This document shows positions 60,181 to 64,000 of a DNA stretch of 64,000 bases, piece after piece. The notes beneath the pieces were generated by a model. It saw nothing but the letters and a program-made list of their open reading frames with translations, was not told the origin of the DNA and ran no database searches. The position numbers were made by a program, and so were the translations under genes. Position 1 is the first letter of the stretch. Each line of letters starts with the position of its first letter. This DNA comes from Phocoena phocoena (Eukaryota; Chordata; Mammalia; Artiodactyla; Phocoenidae): contig NW_027077448.1 of assembly GCF_963924675.1 (NCBI RefSeq), positions 248,001 through 312,000 of the forward strand, written 5' to 3'.

Positions 60181-61926
60181 AACACAGAGTATCATCCACC
60201 GTGTGATTGGGAAACGATTTAAAATGCATCTCAGTTTTCGTATCCTGGTCCTCGGGTTCACCATTCCAGATGCTTTACTAACACTCTCCCCGCTTGGAGA
60301 GTCAGTGCCTTTAACCTCCTGTTTGGCACAGCTTGCCATTTCTGTGCAAGATGAACAGGAATAGGGAGAACCAATGAGAGACTAGCTCTAGGTGTCTGCA
60401 CGGGCAAATATAACGCTCATTGCCCACCAGGAAGAGGAATTAAACAAAGGCTCAGTGTGCCCTGCTGGAAACAGATTAGGGCCTGAAGCAATCCTGCGGT
60501 TTTGTGCCCAGCTCACAAGAAAGCGAGTTGAAGAAAGGAGCTCAGGGGCACTGTACTTAACAAACCTGCAGAGTTATAAATGACAGCTATCCTCCAAAAA
60601 TATATTGAAGTAAGCCTGCGAAGGGGACTTGAAAGCGGGGCTGAATTTCAGGAAAACGATTGCAGGGGGTAGACTGGAATTGCCCTGAAAGCATAGGAAA
60701 AGAGGCACAACGTCGACAATGATGCACTTGGCCAAAAAGGGCGTATGCGTTTTTTCCTGAATATATTCAGGAAAACACGCATACGCTCTTTTTGGCCAAC
60801 CAAGCAAGCCTGTAAAGGAAATCTGCACTACAATGAAGTCTCACTGCCCCCCGGGCAAAAGGGCCATCTGAAAAAAGTGTAAAATCCAGAAAGGTAGGAC
60901 AGGATATGGAGAACAGGGAGCCTTGTTATGCTAATTGGCAGGATGTAAATTGCCAGCAGCCACCCTGGAGAAGTGTATGGTGTTTCCTGAAACACGTAAG
61001 AAACAAAGCAACACAGCCTATGGCACTTCCACTTATGGTCCTATAGCTTACGGAAATTAAAATCAAAAACAGAGAGCCACCCCAATATTTGGGACGGCTG
61101 TGTTCACAAGAAGCTCGTCTACAGTATCAGGTAAATATCCCAGAGAGAAAAAATGGATAAAGAAGTTGTGGCACGTACGTACAATGCAATATCACTCAGC
61201 AATGAAATCTGTGTCATCAGGTCCGTAGCGGCATAGTGAGTGGATGCAGGTACGGTTATTCTACGTGAACTACGTCACACAGAAAAAGAAACATCATAAG
61301 ATATCACTAATACACGGAATGTAAACTTGACTACACATGAACTGAATTACAAAACAGAACAGGGTCTCAAATTTAGAAAACCGACTAGTGCTTGCTTATG
61401 GAGAAAGGTGCCTTGGGGTGCTGCATAAAACCAGAGACTGAAATTAGCACAGATAACTTTCCATAAGCCAAATATGTAATAGACAAGACCTACTCCTTGC
61501 TCAACGAAATGGACCCAACACCACATATTCAACGCCTAGGAATATACCTGACTAGGAAGAATCTTAAAACCCATGGATATATATGTCTCCGTAAGAGAAT
61601 CAAGCGTGTGTACAGCGGCCGAAACGCAGCAGTGAAAATCCGATAAATCCCATTATCAAAATAAATTTCGAAAACAAAACACAAAGACAGTGAAATAGAG
61701 AAAAATTCTTAAATAATTCACTCAGGGCATGTGATGCAACCGGGATTGACCACATCTACACCCAGAGCTGGTTGAGACATAAGGCTGGACATTTCTGGCT
61801 GATAGCACTGGTGAGTTTCGGTGAGCAAATGCAGACCCTTTGAAGTCATACTGCATGGTACCCATTCCATGGGTCCCAACTCTCCATGTTCAAGGCATTC
61901 TTCCTCCAGCTAAATCATGCATGGGA
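60181..61926 (+). repeat. Satellite monomer R16 (A-type)
   Basis: 1,746 bp. The palindrome (60728-60799) has two right-arm mismatches (GGAAAACACGC; CGCTCTTTTT). It shares GCTTGCCATTTCTGTGC with R17. Confidence 0.92.
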
Positions 61927-63670
61927 AACCCAGAGTATCGTCCACCGTGTGATTGGGAAACGATTTAAAATGCATCTCAGTTTTGGTATCCTGGTCCTCG
62001 GGTTCACCATTCCAGATGCTTTACTAACACTCTCCCCGCTTGGAGAGTCAGTGCCTTTAACCTCCTGTTTGGCACAGCTTGCCATTTCTGTGCAAGATGA
62101 ACAGGAATAGGGAGAACCAATGAGAGACTAGCTGTAGGTGTCTGCACGGGCAAATGTAACGCTCATTGCCCACCAGGAAGAGGAATTAAACAAAGGCTCA
62201 GTGTGCCCTGCTGGAAACAGATTAGGGCCTGAAGCAATCCTGCGGTTTTGTGCCCAGCTCACAAGAAAGCGAGTTGAAGAAAGGAGCTCAGAGGCACTGT
62301 ACTTCACAAACCTGCAGAGTTATAAATGACAGCTATCCTCCAAAAATATATTGAAGTAAGCCTGCGAAGGGGACTTGAAAGCGGGGCTGAATTTCAGGAA
62401 AAGGATTGCAGGGGGTAGACTGGAATTGCCCTGAAAGCATAGGAAAAGAGGCACAACGTCGACAATGATGCACTTGGCCAAAAAGGGCGTATGCGTTTTT
62501 TCCTGAATATATTCAGGAAAAAACGCATACGCCCTTTTTGGCCAACCAAGCAAGCCTGTAAAGGAAATCTGCACTACAATGAAATCTCACTGCCCCCCCC
62601 CCGGGCAAAAGGGCCATCTGAAAAAATTGTAAAATCCAGAAAGGTAGGACAGGATATGGAGAACAGGGAGCCTTGTTATGCTGATTGGCAGGATGTAAAT
62701 TGCCAGCAGCCACCCTGGAGAAGTGTATGGTGTTTCCTGAAACACGTAAGAAACAAAGCAACACAGCCTATGGCACTTCCACTTATGGTCCTATAGCTTA
62801 CGGAAATTAAAATCAAAAACAGACAGCCACCCCAATATTTGGGACGGCTGTGTTCACAAGAAGCTCGTCTACAGTATCAGGTAAATATCCCAGAAAGCAA
62901 AAAATGGATAAAGAAGTTGTGGCACGTACGTGCAATGCAATATCACTCAGCAATGAAATCTGTGTCATCAGGCCCGTAGCGGCATAGTAAGTGGATGCAG
63001 GTACGGTGATTGTACGTGAACTACGTCACACAGAAAAAGAAACATCATAAGATATCACTAATACACGGAATGTAAACTTGACTACACATGAACTGAATTA
63101 CAAAACAGAACAGGGTCTCAAATTTAGAAAACGGACTAGTGCTTGCTTATGGTGAAAGGTGCCTTGGGGAGCTGCATAAAACCAGAGACTGAAATTAGCA
63201 CAGATAAGTTTCCATAAGCCAAATATGTAATAAAAAAGACCTACTCCTTGCTCAACGAAATGGACCCAACACCACATATTCAACGCCTGGGAATATACCT
63301 GACTAGGAAGAATCTTAAAACCTATGGATATATATGTCTCCGTAAGAGAATCAAGCGTGTGTACAGCGGCCGAAACGCAGCAGTGAAAATCCGATAAATC
63401 CCATTATCAAAATAAATTTCGAAAACAAAGACAGTGAAATAGAGAGCAATTCTTAAATAATTCACTCAGAGCATGTGATGCAACCGGGATTGACCACATC
63501 TACACCCAGAGCTGGTTGAGACATAAGGCTGGACACTTCAGGCTGATAGCATTGGTGAGTTTCGGTGAGCAAATGCAGACCCTTTGAAGTCATACTGCAT
63601 GGTACCCATTCCATGGGTCCCAACTCTCCAGGTTCAAGGCATTCTTCCTCCAGCTAAAACATGCATGGGA
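61927..63670 (+). repeat. Satellite monomer R17 (A-type)
   Basis: 1,744 bp with a perfect palindrome at 62474-62545. It has an expanded C run (about eleven C) near 62,590, and an 8-bp contraction near 63,425 where the A-rich tail reads CGAAAACAAAGACAG, lacking one ACAAAACA step. Confidence 0.92.
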
Positions 63671-64000
63671 AACCCAGAGTATCGTCTACCGTGTGATTGG
63701 GAAACGATTTAAAATGCATCTCAGTTTTCGTATCCTGGTCCTCGGGTTCACCATTCCAGATGCTTTACTAACACTCTCCCCGCTTGGAGAGTCAGTGCCT
63801 TTAACCACCTGTTTGGCACAGCTTGCAATTTCTGCGCAAGATGAACAGGAATAGGGAGAACCAATGAGAGACTAGCTGTAGGTGTCTGCATGGGCAAATG
63901 TAATGCTCATTGCCCACCAGGAAGAGGAATTAAACAAAGGCTCAGCATGCCCTGCTGAAAACAGATTAGGGCCTGAAGCAATCCTTTGGTTTTGTGTCCA
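63671..64000 (+). repeat. Partial satellite monomer R18, cut by the window end
   Basis: First 330 bp of a further monomer, from AACCCAGAGTATCGTCTACC. The array clearly continues beyond the window. Confidence 0.92.

Larger units (their letters stand above)
33963..64000 (+). repeat. Right array of the ~1,747-bp satellite
   Basis: Seventeen full monomers in the same orientation start at 33963, 35710, 37456, 39207, 40962, 42710, 44457, 46205, 47953, 49699, 51445, 53192, 54939, 56686, 58433, 60181 and 61927, with a partial one from 63671 to the window end. Lengths are 1,744-1,755 bp. Monomers are more different from each other than in the left array and fall into two recognisable types in the L1-derived half (A: CCTATAGCTTACGG; B: CCTATTCCTTAGGG with CAAAGTTTGGG). 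Confidence 0.95.

Overview
The window is mammalian heterochromatin, most probably from a whale. About 51 kb of the 64 kb is one tandem satellite with a monomer of about 1,747 bp (observed 1,744-1,755 bp). The period, the base composition and a monomer half derived from LINE-1 (L1) match my memory of the cetacean common satellite, about 1,750 bp in baleen whales and most toothed whales and nearer 1,580 bp in dolphins and relatives. I therefore infer a cetacean outside the dolphin/porpoise group. The interspersed L1 copies are of the kind seen in cetartiodactyl genomes. I find no functional protein-coding gene, no RNA gene and no prokaryotic feature. Open frames in the repeats are by-products of sequence homogenisation.

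Layout. (1) 1-20,479: left array of eleven full monomers plus a twelfth that is interrupted by a reverse-oriented, 5'-truncated L1 (19,449-20,118) with target-site duplications and then breaks off in the middle of a palindrome. (2) 20,478-25,837: a different, GC-richer minisatellite with a unit of about 53 bp organised into higher-order repeats of about 590 bp (eleven sub-units). I do not recognise this family. (3) 25,838-26,957: a strongly diverged partial satellite monomer, followed by a second 5'-truncated L1 (26,959-27,690). (4) 27,690-32,140: non-satellite island with about 1.3 kb of unrecognised sequence, a small 70-bp tandem repeat, and a decayed class-I (gammaretrovirus-like) endogenous retrovirus (pol fragment, env transmembrane fragment, probable 3' LTR), then an L1 3'-UTR fragment. 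(5) 32,140-33,962: a diverged satellite monomer at the edge of the second array. (6) 33,963-64,000: right array of seventeen full monomers and a partial one.

Monomer anatomy (phase 1 = AACCCAGAGTAT; the window starts at phase 1): phases 1-547 are of unrecognised origin and hold one TTTAAA; phases 548-619 form a 72-bp perfect palindrome; phases about 637-1505 are a fossil of the 3' end of L1 (ORF2 C-terminus, 3' UTR, A-rich tail); phases about 1506-1746 are unrecognised. The L1 origin can be read inside this window, because three independent L1 fragments align to it. I recall that an L1 origin of this satellite has been published; the palindrome, the array substructure, the junction at the palindrome and the nested minisatellite are what I consider most worth checking. 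The two arrays have different histories: the left one is very homogeneous and shows a seven-monomer (12.23 kb) block duplication, while the right one is more variable and carries a B-type variant at mostly two-monomer spacing.
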